From contig JANQSA010000032.1 in the NCBI GenBank assembly GCA_028284285.1, forward strand, positions 265,025 through 329,024: a stretch of 64,000 nucleotides of DNA. Reading direction: 5' to 3'. This document shows positions 27,101-35,948 of this stretch, piece by piece. Every line of letters starts with the position of its first letter. Within the stretch, counting starts at the first letter, position 1. Made by a program: the position numbers and the translations under genes. The DNA comes from Croceivirga sp. (GTDB lineage Bacteria > Bacteroidota > Bacteroidia > Flavobacteriales > Flavobacteriaceae). Below the pieces are notes generated by a model. That model ran no database searches, was not told the origin of the DNA, and was given only the letters and a program-made list of their open reading frames with translations.

Positions 27101-28365
27101 TTCCAGTGCTGTTTGATCGGGACAAAATCGAAAAAATATTTTACAACCTCTTATCCAATGCATTCAAATTTACCAAAAGAGGAGGGGAGATTTCCCTTAC
27201 AATCAGAGCCTTACAAAAGGGTAAATGCATGAATTATCATTTTCAACTGGAAGATACCGGCATAGGAATTCCTTCCGAAAAATTACCGCATATTTTTGAA
27301 AGGTTTCAAAAAAATCAAGATCAGTCAGGGGGTGCCGGAATAGGCCTTGCACTTACAAAATCATTGGTTGAGTTAATGAAGGGTTCAATATCCGTAAGAA
27401 GTGAAGTTGACAAAGGAACCGTATTTGACCTTTATCTCACGTTTGAAATCGTGGACGGTATTATGGAAGAGGAAATAAGCAAAAGCAACTATAACCACCC
27501 TGTCCCTTTGGAATACGGTATGCCACAGCACAAAGTGGATGAAGAGGTTCTCACAGACCGGAAAAGTGGACCATCTATACTTATTGTAGAAGATAACCAT
27601 GAGATGATGGCCTATTTGAAAAATCAGCTGGGGAAAGCGTATCATGTACTTACTGCAGAGAACGGTAAAAGTGCCTATGCATTAATTGAAAAATACGGTC
27701 CCGAACTGGTAATCAGCGACGTAATGATGCCTGAGATGAACGGCTTGGAACTCTGCAATAAAGTAAAAACTTCAAAGGCATTTAGCCATATTCCAATAAT
27801 ACTGCTTACGGCAAGAAATGCACAGTACAACAGGATAGAGGGGCTGGAGCAGGGTGCGGATGACTATATCGCCAAGCCTTTTAGCCTGACTGAACTAAAA
27901 CTGAAGGTAAAAAACCTCTTAAAAAACAAATTATCCCTGCAAAAGCGATTTCAGGAGTTATCCACACCAATGCTTCCAAAAGAAAAACTGCTGCATCCTT
28001 TTGACGAAAAACTGATGAAATCGGTAATAAACATTATTGAAAAAAATATAGACCAACCCAATTTTACAGTGGAAACCCTTGGTAAAGAAGTTGGTCTCAG
28101 TAGAGTACACCTTTTTCGAAAACTAAAATCCCTAACAGGAAGGACACCGTCAGACTTTATAAGAAATATACGGATGAAAAACGCATGTGAGTTATTGGAA
28201 TTAGGGTCTTATCGTACCGCTGAGGTTGCCTATATGGTAGGTTTTCAAGACGTAAAATACTTTAGTAAATGCTTTAAAAAATTTACCAGAATGAGTCCTA
28301 AGCAGTACAGGCAAAGCATGGAAGACAAAAAAAGGTTGGAAGTGGTATCCGATCCCTCTAAGTAG
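24187..28365 (+). CDS. Hybrid two-component regulator (sensor, kinase, receiver, AraC output)
   Basis: A 1392-residue one-protein signalling system. GTG is the start; an ATG at 24226 (MHWKYYWITLFF) is an alternative that keeps the signal or membrane segment. Residues about 40-710 are two-component-regulator propeller repeats (GLSQSSVLSIHQDNYGFMWF, DRLWVGTFEGL), then a Y_Y_Y domain (about 740-810) and a membrane helix near 816-838. The HisKA box DVSHEFRTPLTL holds His873, followed by HATPase motifs (FYNLLSNAFKFT, GAGIGLAL). A receiver domain has phospho-acceptor Asp1178 (ISDVMMPEMNG), and an AraC helix-turn-helix closes the protein. Such proteins bind an oligosaccharide in the periplasm and switch on the adjacent utilisation genes. 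Targets here are probably the GH2 gene and the receptor operon at 15082. Confidence 0.96.
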   Translation: MLRHLLKLKSIRWMHWKYYWITLFFLLAEILTGQERTIATSTLSFDHLGVQDGLSQSSVLSIHQDNYGFMWFGTRDGLNRYDGYSFEVYKHLIADSLSIGGNIVHDIEEDHDGTLWMITEKGLSVFDRNRNNFVSYNYLDPKTPIGKINALFIDSKNRIWIGGVFGLYIFERESSSFVKPNIVSGVLSKNKNFNVNAIAEDEAGNLWIGTGNFGLYQMDSNLEAGRKIPFPEHAAVSSRIEVLEVSGKEGIWLGTYGDGLFFYDFSGKITLHYSADARISRQIADDNIRALLEDNQDRLWVGTFEGLTILDSIGNPFMVPFEKEFSKGLAHNSIRSLTMDDKKSVWVGTYFGGINIYDKDNQRFLHFQHSVKNPSSLSFDVVGAFAEDKSGNLFIGTERGGVNFVRKEAQKHQVLDAENHSKSTIKALYSDGEGRKWAGIFKQGLHQYDPETDRWRQFPGEHVTKYAYLRRAIINRIAEDDDGFFWLATDAMGGLQRFDPSRGKYVDFPFQEQLATTLDHSVVKDVLLKEDRKIVLATKGNGIVEFNTENGMLAVIKDFDTKEGKIKIDHFNSVFLDSQNRQWYSSNGGGLLMRENEGSEYVRFGTENGLSNDVVYGCLESKKGVIWAITLNGISRIDTENRAVDKSYTSYSGFPLDEINEGAYYKTNDNRFIIGGNNGYTIFNPDNLVDNDYVPKMVFTGIKVMNKPISPEDGSKVLDTEINTVEQITLRHFQSVLTLEFAALSYLKPENNQYRYKLEGFDEDWIDSGNKQSVTYTNLKSGEYTFLVKGSNNDGIWTSDPMALQISVLPPPWRTWWAYLFYALAVIGVAFLIRGYTLKSERLKQNLRIEQLEKDKWKEIHDLKLEYFTDVSHEFRTPLTLILNPLEEIMSVENKELKFKGLIKNMYLHAKRLQLLIDQILEIREIETGHLKLKNEALHLNGHIEEIFNSFTTIADKQHIKLTLIQNDIPEIPVLFDRDKIEKIFYNLLSNAFKFTKRGGEISLTIRALQKGKCMNYHFQLEDTGIGIPSEKLPHIFERFQKNQDQSGGAGIGLALTKSLVELMKGSISVRSEVDKGTVFDLYLTFEIVDGIMEEEISKSNYNHPVPLEYGMPQHKVDEEVLTDRKSGPSILIVEDNHEMMAYLKNQLGKAYHVLTAENGKSAYALIEKYGPELVISDVMMPEMNGLELCNKVKTSKAFSHIPIILLTARNAQYNRIEGLEQGADDYIAKPFSLTELKLKVKNLLKNKLSLQKRFQELSTPMLPKEKLLHPFDEKLMKSVINIIEKNIDQPNFTVETLGKEVGLSRVHLFRKLKSLTGRTPSDFIRNIRMKNACELLELGSYRTAEVAYMVGFQDVKYFSKCFKKFTRMSPKQYRQSMEDKKRLEVVSDPSK

Positions 28366-28795
28366 AGTTTGAAGCTAAATCCTATACCTTGACTGTAGCA
28401 TATTTAAAATTTTAAAACCTTGTTTTCCAGGGATTTATTATTTTAAAAATTAAAAAAACCAAGAATATTCCTTTTAGTTACCTATTCAGTTACTTTTTTT
28501 GTGATTTGACAAGGCTCATGTTCTTTGGTGCTTTAGTGATTTGGATACCGAGTAGATGGGTTGCTATAAATTTAACGTACTTTAAACTACTATGTTTAGA
28601 GCCATTTCAGAGGAGTTAAATGTAGGATTTTATCCGATTGCCATTTTTATGAGTTGTTTATAACAATTTGGGTATGATTCCTTTGTGTGAGAAAATCGAT
28701 AGATTTTCGAATGAAGAAATCCGGTTAATGAAAAGGTAACATTTTTCATTTTAGGGAATAGGGGACACCACTGTTAATTGAATTGTAGAGGGTAG
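28366..28795. other. Intergenic region between convergent hybrid-regulator and uxaB genes
   Basis: 430 AT-rich bases with no convincing ORF, RNA gene or GC-rich hairpin. It separates the hybrid-regulator block from the uronate regulon. Confidence 0.5.
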
Positions 28796-30193
28796 TCAAA
28801 GAGTCGTTATTTTTTCTTTTAAAAAATCGGACAACTTCACTTGTTGATTTAAGTTCACCCCCCATAGCGCTTCATTGGATAAAATGGTAGTCACCGTCAG
28901 TGCTATATCCTCCATATCCCATGCTGTTTTAAAGAAAGCAATAATCGCTTCATCGTCCTTGATCGGAATACTTTCGGAACCATATTCGCCCCTGTAAAAA
29001 ACAATTAAATAGGCAAGAGCTGTGGCTAATCCTTCCGGGACTTTCCCATAGCGTTCCATGTAGGTCAGGATGCTGGGCAGGACCCTAACCCTGAATTTTG
29101 AAATGGAATTCAGGGCAATATCCAATAATGCATGTTTGATAAAAGGATTCCGGAACCTATCCAATACTTCATAGGCGTACCTTTCCAATGCTGCTTTGGG
29201 CATATCTATGGTGGGAATGATCTCGTCAAATAGTATTTGCTTCAGAAACGCCCCCATTTTTTCGTCTTCTACCACCTCTCTGACTTCCGTAAATCCATGT
29301 AGATACGCTATCGGTACCATAGCCGTATGGGCACCATTGAGTATTCTGACCTTTCGGGTGCGGTAAGACCTCAGATCATCAGTGAAAATAACATTGAGTC
29401 CGGTTTCTTGAAAATTCAGTCTTTTCCTGATGTCTTCCGGAGCTTCGATAACCCATAGATTAAAAGGTTCCGCTTTAACCACCAGATTATCTTCAAACCC
29501 GATCCGTTGCTGAATCTCATGAATTTGATTCTTTGGGAATCCGGGAACAATACGATCGACCAGACTATTGCAAAAAAAAACATCCCTTAGTATCCATTCT
29601 CTGAATCCCTGCGGAAGTTCCCAATGGTCAGCATATTGTAGGATACATTCTTTAAGCTTTTCTGCGTTTTTATCAATTAACTCACAGGGAATAATGGTTA
29701 ATTTTCCCGGCGGAGTACCTTCAAAATATTGAAACCGGTGGAAGAGCAGGGCAGACAGCTTTCCGGGAAAAGAATTGGGAAGGATCTTAAAATCCGTATC
29801 GCTTTTGTCAAACGCTATTCCCGCTTCGGTGGTGTTCGAAAAAATAAACTCCAACTGGGGATTTTCCGCCAACCGAAGAAATCCTTCGTAATCTTCATAG
29901 GGGTTTAGCACTCCTTTGACCGAAGTAATCTGCCTGGTTTTTTGAACCTTTTTACCATTTTCTATGCCCTCCAGGAGTACATAATACAATCCGTCTTGTG
30001 CATTTATGGCTTCGCCCATTCCAAGGGGCAGGGGTTGGATTATTTGGATGTTTCCTTCAAAATCCGTTTGCTCATTCAAAATGTCTATCATCCAGTCTAC
30101 AAAACCGCGAAGAAAGTTACCTTCCCCAAATTGTAAGATCTTGACAGGTCTTTCGGGTGTCTCCCGTACCGTATTTCTATTCAATGGTTTCAC
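28796..30193 (-). CDS. uxaB: Tagaturonate reductase (altronate oxidoreductase)
   Basis: The 465-residue cytoplasmic enzyme reduces D-tagaturonate to D-altronate with NADH. It belongs to the long-chain mannitol-dehydrogenase-type family: an N-terminal Rossmann segment (VKILQFGEGNFLRGFVDWMI) and the conserved block RKVRILNGAHTAMVPIAYLH, containing the catalytic lysine region, precede an all-helical C-terminal half. The length matches UxaB. The gene lies 12 bp downstream of uxaC, with which it forms consecutive steps of D-galacturonate degradation. Fructuronate reductase of the same fold is less likely, because an SDR-type mannonate oxidoreductase is encoded at 55651. Confidence 0.92.
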   Translation of the reverse strand: MKPLNRNTVRETPERPVKILQFGEGNFLRGFVDWMIDILNEQTDFEGNIQIIQPLPLGMGEAINAQDGLYYVLLEGIENGKKVQKTRQITSVKGVLNPYEDYEGFLRLAENPQLEFIFSNTTEAGIAFDKSDTDFKILPNSFPGKLSALLFHRFQYFEGTPPGKLTIIPCELIDKNAEKLKECILQYADHWELPQGFREWILRDVFFCNSLVDRIVPGFPKNQIHEIQQRIGFEDNLVVKAEPFNLWVIEAPEDIRKRLNFQETGLNVIFTDDLRSYRTRKVRILNGAHTAMVPIAYLHGFTEVREVVEDEKMGAFLKQILFDEIIPTIDMPKAALERYAYEVLDRFRNPFIKHALLDIALNSISKFRVRVLPSILTYMERYGKVPEGLATALAYLIVFYRGEYGSESIPIKDDEAIIAFFKTAWDMEDIALTVTTILSNEALWGVNLNQQVKLSDFLKEKITTL

Positions 30194-30205
30194 AATACAA
30201 CGGGC

Positions 30206-31654
30206 TTAAAATCCAAAATAGTCTTTGGCGTTATGATAACAGATATCACTAATAATTTTGCCTAACCACTTTTCATCGGCGGGCAGTTCGCCTTTTTGCA
30301 CATCGGTTCCTAAAAGGTTACACAGGATCCTGCGGAAATACTCATGGCGTGGAAAGGACAAAAAACTTCTGGAGTCGGTAAGCATGCCTATAAAACAGCT
30401 TAACAATCCAAGATTGGAGAGACTGTTCAATTGCTTTTCCATACCGTCTTTTTGATCCAAAAACCACCAGGCTGAACCAAACTGCATTTTTCCTTTGATG
30501 GTACCATCGTTGAAATTTCCTATCATGGAAGCAAATACTTCGTTATCGGAGGGGTTGAGATTATAGATAATGGTTTTGGTCAATTGGTCGGTGCTGTCCA
30601 AAAGATTAAGGAAACGGGCTAAAGGCATGGCCTGTTCAAAATCGCCAATACTATCAAACCCGGTATCCGGCCCCAGCTTTTTCAACATGCGCTCATTGGT
30701 GTTACGCAATGCGCCAAGATGAAATTGTTGCACCCAGCCCAACCGATGATAACTTCGGCACAGGTGGACCAGGGTCTCGAACTTGAAGTACCTTATTTCT
30801 TCTGACGTCAGCGGTTTGCCCTCCAAAAGCTGTTGGAAAAGACGGGATATGTCAAAATCCCCTAAATTGAAGTGATACAGTTGCTCCAGTCCGTGATCAG
30901 CACTCTTGCAACCCAGTTGGTCAAAGAACGCCATCCTTTGATTCAAGGCAAGCATCAAATCAGTATACGTGCTTATTTCGAAGTCCACAGTTTTTCCCAG
31001 GGTAATTAGGTACCGGGAGTATTCTCCGGGATTTTCTACAGCAAACGCCTTATCCGGCCGAAAAGAGGGGATAAGCTTTAAATTTTGGCCCTCCTTGTGA
31101 AATTCATCATGATATTTCAAATCGTCAGTCGGGTCATCTGTAGTGGCCACTACCTGAACCTTCATTTTCTCCAATAATCCCCGTGTTCGATATGCCTCTT
31201 CTTTCAGGAGGTCCCGGGTGGTGTTGTAAATGCGTTCGGAACTGTCCTTGTTTAAAGGCTCCGAAATATCAAAATAACGTTGAAGCTCCAGATGGGTCCA
31301 GTGGTAGAGCGGATTTCTGAGTGTATAGGGTACGGTCTCTGCCCATTTGTTGAACTTTTCTGCATCCGAGGCATTACCGGTGATGAAGGCCTCCTCTATA
31401 CCAAGCGTTCGCATAGCCCGCCATTTGTAATGATCCCCTTTTAACCAGACCTCCGTGCAGTTGGCGTATTGATGATTCAACGCAATTTCTTTAGGAGGAA
31501 GATGATTGTGATAATCGATTATGGGTAAATCCTTCGCATACTCATGATACAGTATTTTGGCAAAATCGTTCTGCAAGAGAAAGTCTTCGTCCAGAAAGGA
31601 ATGCTTTGATTTGTGCAATCGATTGTACGCGGTGTTCTTGTCGGTTAGTGCCAT
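30206..31654 (-). CDS. uxaC: Uronate isomerase (glucuronate/galacturonate isomerase)
   Basis: A 482-residue enzyme of the amidohydrolase-related UxaC family. It converts D-galacturonate to tagaturonate and D-glucuronate to fructuronate in the cytoplasm. Seen directly are the N-terminal metal motif IDYHNHLPPKEIA and later blocks ATTDDPTDDLKYH and FHLGALRNTNERM. The length is near the family norm of about 470. The ATG at 31654 is 23 bp after the lacI stop, so lacI-uxaC-uxaB form one operon. An operator-like 17-mer lies inside codons 10-15. Confidence 0.95.
   Translation of the reverse strand: MALTDKNTAYNRLHKSKHSFLDEDFLLQNDFAKILYHEYAKDLPIIDYHNHLPPKEIALNHQYANCTEVWLKGDHYKWRAMRTLGIEEAFITGNASDAEKFNKWAETVPYTLRNPLYHWTHLELQRYFDISEPLNKDSSERIYNTTRDLLKEEAYRTRGLLEKMKVQVVATTDDPTDDLKYHDEFHKEGQNLKLIPSFRPDKAFAVENPGEYSRYLITLGKTVDFEISTYTDLMLALNQRMAFFDQLGCKSADHGLEQLYHFNLGDFDISRLFQQLLEGKPLTSEEIRYFKFETLVHLCRSYHRLGWVQQFHLGALRNTNERMLKKLGPDTGFDSIGDFEQAMPLARFLNLLDSTDQLTKTIIYNLNPSDNEVFASMIGNFNDGTIKGKMQFGSAWWFLDQKDGMEKQLNSLSNLGLLSCFIGMLTDSRSFLSFPRHEYFRRILCNLLGTDVQKGELPADEKWLGKIISDICYHNAKDYFGF
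31611..31627 (+). promoter_or_regulatory. Intragenic LacI-type operator-like site in uxaC
   Basis: TTGTGCAATCGATTGTA fits the shared consensus TTGYGCAATCGATTRYA of this window. It covers uxaC codons 10-15 (residues YNRLHK, read on the minus strand), about 27-43 nt inside the gene. It could act as a roadblock or loop partner, or may be a coincidence of coding sequence. Confidence 0.5.
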
Positions 31655-31677
31655 GTACTTTTATTAAAAATGCAGGG

Positions 31678-32709
31678 TTATGGTTTCTTTTTTAAAGAGG
31701 AAGCTCTTATGATCAACTCGGGCTGTATCACGGTCTTTTTGGGAACGATTTTCTTTTTTTCTGCGTTTAATGCATGGAAAAAGAGGTTGGCTGCCGTATG
31801 GCCCATTTCTATGGGGAACTGATTTACTGTGGTTAAAGGGGGGTCAGTGAAGGAGGTGAACGGTTCATTCAAAAAGCCTACCAATGCCACATCTTCAGGG
31901 ATTTTCAATCCATTTTCCTTCAATACCTGCATGGCGCCCATAGCGGCATAATCACTGGCGGAAAAGATCCCATCAAAAGCCTCTCCTTTCCTTAACAACG
32001 CTTTGGTGTGGGCTCTTCCATCTTCCAATTGCAGGTTACCGCTAAACACCAGCGCCTCGTTAGGTTTAACCTGGTAATCCTGTAAGGCGTTTAAATAGCC
32101 CCTGTAGCGTTCTTTGTATATATCAATCTTTCGTTCCGTGGTAAAATGGGCAATCTTTCTACAACCTTGTTCTAATAAATGTGTTGTAGCAAGATACGCA
32201 CCCTGATAGTCGTCAATCACCACTTGGCCGGTTTGCAGGTGGGGTGTAGTTCGGTCAAAAAGGATCAAAGGAAGGCCACGCTCCAGAACTTGCTTGTAAT
32301 GGTCAAATTGCTGGGTATTCTTTCCAATTGAGGCAATGATTCCGTCCACCCGGGCATTTAGGAACGCCTTTACGGCATTTTCCTCATTGTCCAAAACCTC
32401 GTTGGATTGACTCACTATGACCCTGTAATCCAGGGAATTGGCTACTTCTTCCACTCCGCGAATGATGGAGGAAAAGAAAGACCGATTGATCGTGGGGACC
32501 AACATCCCGATAAGCTGTGTTCGCCCGCTCCGTAAGGCGGAGGCAATGTGGTTGGGTTCGTAATTCAACTCCCGGGCCGTTTTAAGAACAGCTTTCTTTG
32601 TGCTATCACTTATCCTGGGATTTCCTTTCAGCGCACGGGAAACTGTAGAGGCTGTAACATTCAGCTTCTCGGCAATATCATGTATGGTGGTCTTCTTCGT
32701 ATTTTCCAT
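31678..32709 (-). CDS. LacI-family transcriptional regulator of uronate genes
   Basis: A 343-residue protein with the N-terminal LacI helix-turn-helix (TIHDIAEKLNVTASTVSRAL, residues 8-27) and the hinge helix LNYEPNHIASALRSGRTQLI. A type-I periplasmic-binding-protein-like sensor domain follows (DGIFSASDYAAMGAMQVLKE, PPLTTVNQFPIEMG). It is the first gene of lacI-uxaC-uxaB. Four copies of one palindromic 17-mer with the LacI-family central CG lie at this operon, the divergent TonB-receptor operon and the uxaA/kdgK region, so I infer that it represses all of them. The inducer is probably a uronate intermediate such as 2-keto-3-deoxygluconate; this is inference. Confidence 0.93.
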   Translation of the reverse strand: MENTKKTTIHDIAEKLNVTASTVSRALKGNPRISDSTKKAVLKTARELNYEPNHIASALRSGRTQLIGMLVPTINRSFFSSIIRGVEEVANSLDYRVIVSQSNEVLDNEENAVKAFLNARVDGIIASIGKNTQQFDHYKQVLERGLPLILFDRTTPHLQTGQVVIDDYQGAYLATTHLLEQGCRKIAHFTTERKIDIYKERYRGYLNALQDYQVKPNEALVFSGNLQLEDGRAHTKALLRKGEAFDGIFSASDYAAMGAMQVLKENGLKIPEDVALVGFLNEPFTSFTDPPLTTVNQFPIEMGHTAANLFFHALNAEKKKIVPKKTVIQPELIIRASSLKKKP

Positions 32710-32730
32710 GCTGTTTCAACTATCCTTTTT

Positions 32731-32738
32731 CAAAGATA
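32731..32738 (-). promoter_or_regulatory. Promoter -7-like box of lacI
   Basis: TATCTTTG on the minus strand fits TAnnTTTG and ends 21 nt before the lacI ATG. The operator-like site at 32764-32780 would then cover or adjoin the -33 region, a good position for repression. Confidence 0.45.
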
Positions 32739-32763
32739 ATCGGTAAAATAAAAGGAATGGATA

Positions 32764-32780
32764 TGTAATCGATTGCGCAA
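32764..32780 (-). promoter_or_regulatory. LacI-type operator, site near lacI
   Basis: On the minus strand TTGCGCAATCGATTACA, one of four matches to TTGYGCAATCGATTRYA. It lies 55 bp upstream of the lacI start and implies autoregulation of lacI-uxaC-uxaB. Confidence 0.75.
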
Positions 32781-32911
32781 TTTAGTATAATTATGTGACT
32801 GTGTAAAATTTAATCCCAGAAATGGAGATACAAAAAAAATGACCATTTTTATTGGCATAGCACTATTTTTTACACACAATATTTGCGAATTTAATATTTC
32901 TTTAGTATTTA

Positions 32912-32928
32912 TGCAATCGATTGCACAA
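32912..32928 (-). promoter_or_regulatory. LacI-type operator, site near the second TonB-receptor operon
   Basis: TGCAATCGATTGCA at 32912-32925 is a perfect 14-bp palindrome; the extended minus-strand site reads TTGTGCAATCGATTGCA. It lies 147 bp before the receptor start and 132 bp from the lacI-proximal site. The rest of the 365-bp divergent gap (32710-33074) holds no convincing gene. Confidence 0.82.
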
Positions 32929-33074
32929 ACTATTTTACTAACAACTCAAAAAAGGTTTATGTCCCGAAATGCAAAGGATTATAAAGTAGAGGAAAGTGAG
33001 TTGCCTGCTACAGGACCAGCTTTGCTCTCATTCCTTGTATCTCACCAGTCATAAAGCTTTGAAAACACTTTGAA

Positions 33075-35945
33075 ATGAAAATACTAACGAAAACCGCCAC
33101 GATTGCCATTTGTCTCAATATGTTTTGGTTTTGTATTGTCTCCGCATCTTCGGGTAATGAAGAATCCGGTCTTATCGCTTATCAGGAACAGACGGTGACA
33201 ATATCAGGTAGGGTAAATGGCTCAGAGGGAGAGGTTCTTCCGGGGGCTTCTGTCTTTATCAGGAGCTTAAATTTAGGAGTTACCTCTGACATCAACGGAC
33301 TGTTCAGTCTTTCACAGGTTCCTGTTGGAACGCATGTTTTTGAGATTTCCTACATAGGATACGAAGCCTACAGCAGGGAAATAACGGTAGATGGCATGGC
33401 CAATATAGATCTCGGACGAATTGTCTTAAATCCGAGTGCTAACCAATTGGGTGAAGTTATCATTACCGGGAGTATCGAAGGGCAGCAGCGAGCGTACAAT
33501 CAGCAGAAAAATGCCGATCAAATTAAGACCATTGTGTCAGCGGATCTTATCAATCAATTTCCTGACATTAATGTTGGTGAGGCACTTCAAAGGGTGGCTG
33601 GAGTAAATATTGAACGCGATAATGGAGAAGGTGCCAATATCCGGATCCGGGGTACGCCAAATAACTTTGTCAATGTTACTTTAGACGGTGCACAGCTCCC
33701 AACAACTGATGGCGACAACAGAACAGAATCCCTTGACCTGATTCCGGCAGAACTTTTGGCAAGCATGGAAATCACCAAAGCATTGATCCCGGAACAAGAC
33801 GGTGATGCAATTGGTGGATCCGTTAACTTACAAACCCCTACGGCCAGAAGCCAAAAAGGAAGATTAAGTGGAACTGTAGCCGGTGGTTATGCTGATATTT
33901 TTCAGCGGGGGAGCTTTAGAAGCAAATTGAAATACGAAAAACGGTTTGCGGATGATAAGTTTGGAATGGTGGTCAGTGGAAGTTATTATGAAACCGTAAA
34001 TGGAGAAGAACGTTTTGAAGGTGATTGGCGAAAAAGACGCGTTGGGGAGGAAGATAACGTGACCGTACTTGACGAATTGACACTTCGACCGCTTTTAAAT
34101 CTTAGGCAACGAATTGGGGTGGGTATCACATTTGACTATAAATTCAACCAAAATTCCATGTTTTACACCTCCGTAAAATACAATAGCCTTAATGACGAGA
34201 ATGAGCGGTATCGCATCCGGTTAAGGACCAGGGGTGCTTTTAACGAAACGGGAAACCCTTTTGTTGCAGGTATAACGGACCCTGATGGGAGTATTGAAAA
34301 TGGAAGCAGTACCAGGTTCCGCAGGGATATGAGAGATGATAGACAGACCCGTGAGAACATTACCTTTAATGTCGGCGGTGAGCATTTGATCGCCAATAGC
34401 CTGAAAGTAGATTATGGGTATAACCTTTCCCGTTCAGAGCGGGAAAGCTTTGAGGAAAGGGCGGTTTTCCGAGCGGAAAACTTAATTTACGATATTGACC
34501 TTTCCGATCCGGATTTCCCACAATTCATCCCCCGAAACTTTGACACCAGTGATTATTCCCAATATCAATTTGGTGCGTACCAAAGAAATTTGCCCAGTAT
34601 TTTTGGCGGATTCAATCAAACGCTTTTTGCCAACGCGGCATTGCCCTTTCGATTGGGTTCAAAAGTCAACGGGGAGATTAAGTCGGGTGCCAAGCTAAGG
34701 CTGCAAGAAACTTTCAGAACTGAGAACAACATTCAATATGCTGAGTTTGACGGCCTCTACACTATGGACCAGGTGGTGGGCGATGAGCAGGGAACGATCT
34801 TTGACGGCCGGTACGATATGGGAGCCTTTCCTTCCCCTTCAAGAGCTTTGACCCATTTTAGAGACAATTTTGATCTGTATATTTTTCAACCCGGGGAATC
34901 TCTTATCAATACGGCTTCCAATACGTACGTGGCAAACGAGGACGTTAGAGCCTGGTATAGCCAGTTCAAGCTTGATTTCGGCAAATTGAGCATGGTTGGG
35001 GGAGTAAGATTTGAGGAAACCTACGCAGATTATGAAGCAAATATTATTGAACTTAGAGATGGGTCAGAAGCTGCCATACCCACTGAGGGTGAGCAGTACT
35101 ATAGCTTTTGGCTGCCAAGTTTGAGCTTAAAATATGAGGTACAGCGCAATTTTAACTTAAGAGCGTCTTATTTCCGTTCCTTCGCACGTCCCAATTTTAT
35201 AGATATTGTACCGCGAGAGCAACGTAATTTTGCGGATGCCGAGCTTTTTAGAGGTAATCCCAACTTGCTCCCCGCCTCCGCAGACAATTTTGACGTTCTT
35301 GGCGAATACTATTTTTCAACCGATGGTACCATAAGTCTTGGAGCGTATTACAAACGTATCGAAAATTTTATCTTCGAACAGACCTCAATTATTGAGGATG
35401 ACCCTATTTTCGAGAATTTTAACCTGATTCAACCTGTCAATGGTGATGTTGCCGATGTTTTTGGAGCGGAATTTACTTTTGCCAAGAAATTTACTTTTTT
35501 ACCCGGTTGGCTCTCAGGGTTTGGCTTCTATGGTAACTATACCTATACCCACAGCTCCAGCTCTTTTGTGCGCGAACGTGAAATTGACGGGGAGATCGTA
35601 GTTCAAAGAAGGGACGATGTTCCTTTGGTAGGGCAGGCAGACCATACATGGAACGCCGCCTTGTATTATGATTATAAAAAATTTACGATTCGGGGTGCCC
35701 TAAACTACAATGACCGATTTATTCAGACTTTTGATGTTGATCCGTTCTTTGACAGGTTCAGGGAAGAAAGATATCAGCTGGATGCCAACGCTTCTTACAG
35801 AATAAATGATAATCTAACGGTTTTTATTGAAGCACAAAACCTTTTAGACAATCCCGTAGTAGAGTTTCAGGAAAGACGCTCTCAAGTAACCAACAGAGAA
35901 ATCTACGGTTGGACCGCACGTTTTGGAGTAAACTTTAAATTTTAA
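33075..35945 (+). CDS. TonB-dependent receptor of the SusD-less type, uronate regulon
   Basis: A 956-residue outer-membrane receptor with a signal peptide (MKILTKTATIAICLNMFWFC). A carboxypeptidase-like domain covers about residues 40-120 (VTISGRVNGSEGEVLPGASV), then come a plug (VGEALQRVAGVNIERDNGEG, IRIRGTPNNFVNVTLDGAQL) and a barrel ending TARFGVNFKF. The plug is closely similar to that of the receptor at 15082-17940, so the two are paralogues of the TIGR01782-like type. The gene is first in a ten-gene plus-strand operon and is preceded by a LacI-type operator. It presumably imports uronate-containing oligosaccharides; a beta-helix lipoprotein gene follows after only 3 bp, in place of SusD. 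Confidence 0.94.
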   Translation: MKILTKTATIAICLNMFWFCIVSASSGNEESGLIAYQEQTVTISGRVNGSEGEVLPGASVFIRSLNLGVTSDINGLFSLSQVPVGTHVFEISYIGYEAYSREITVDGMANIDLGRIVLNPSANQLGEVIITGSIEGQQRAYNQQKNADQIKTIVSADLINQFPDINVGEALQRVAGVNIERDNGEGANIRIRGTPNNFVNVTLDGAQLPTTDGDNRTESLDLIPAELLASMEITKALIPEQDGDAIGGSVNLQTPTARSQKGRLSGTVAGGYADIFQRGSFRSKLKYEKRFADDKFGMVVSGSYYETVNGEERFEGDWRKRRVGEEDNVTVLDELTLRPLLNLRQRIGVGITFDYKFNQNSMFYTSVKYNSLNDENERYRIRLRTRGAFNETGNPFVAGITDPDGSIENGSSTRFRRDMRDDRQTRENITFNVGGEHLIANSLKVDYGYNLSRSERESFEERAVFRAENLIYDIDLSDPDFPQFIPRNFDTSDYSQYQFGAYQRNLPSIFGGFNQTLFANAALPFRLGSKVNGEIKSGAKLRLQETFRTENNIQYAEFDGLYTMDQVVGDEQGTIFDGRYDMGAFPSPSRALTHFRDNFDLYIFQPGESLINTASNTYVANEDVRAWYSQFKLDFGKLSMVGGVRFEETYADYEANIIELRDGSEAAIPTEGEQYYSFWLPSLSLKYEVQRNFNLRASYFRSFARPNFIDIVPREQRNFADAELFRGNPNLLPASADNFDVLGEYYFSTDGTISLGAYYKRIENFIFEQTSIIEDDPIFENFNLIQPVNGDVADVFGAEFTFAKKFTFLPGWLSGFGFYGNYTYTHSSSSFVREREIDGEIVVQRRDDVPLVGQADHTWNAALYYDYKKFTIRGALNYNDRFIQTFDVDPFFDRFREERYQLDANASYRINDNLTVFIEAQNLLDNPVVEFQERRSQVTNREIYGWTARFGVNFKF

Positions 35946-35948
35946 AAG

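Noticed and set aside
24187..28365. Separate sensor kinase and response regulator genes
   Set aside because: One uninterrupted frame spans sensor, kinase, receiver and AraC domains, so it is a single hybrid protein.
32839..33054. 71-codon open frame in the lacI-receptor gap
   Set aside because: It covers an operator palindrome, has no ribosome-site context and resembles no family; regulatory DNA explains it better.
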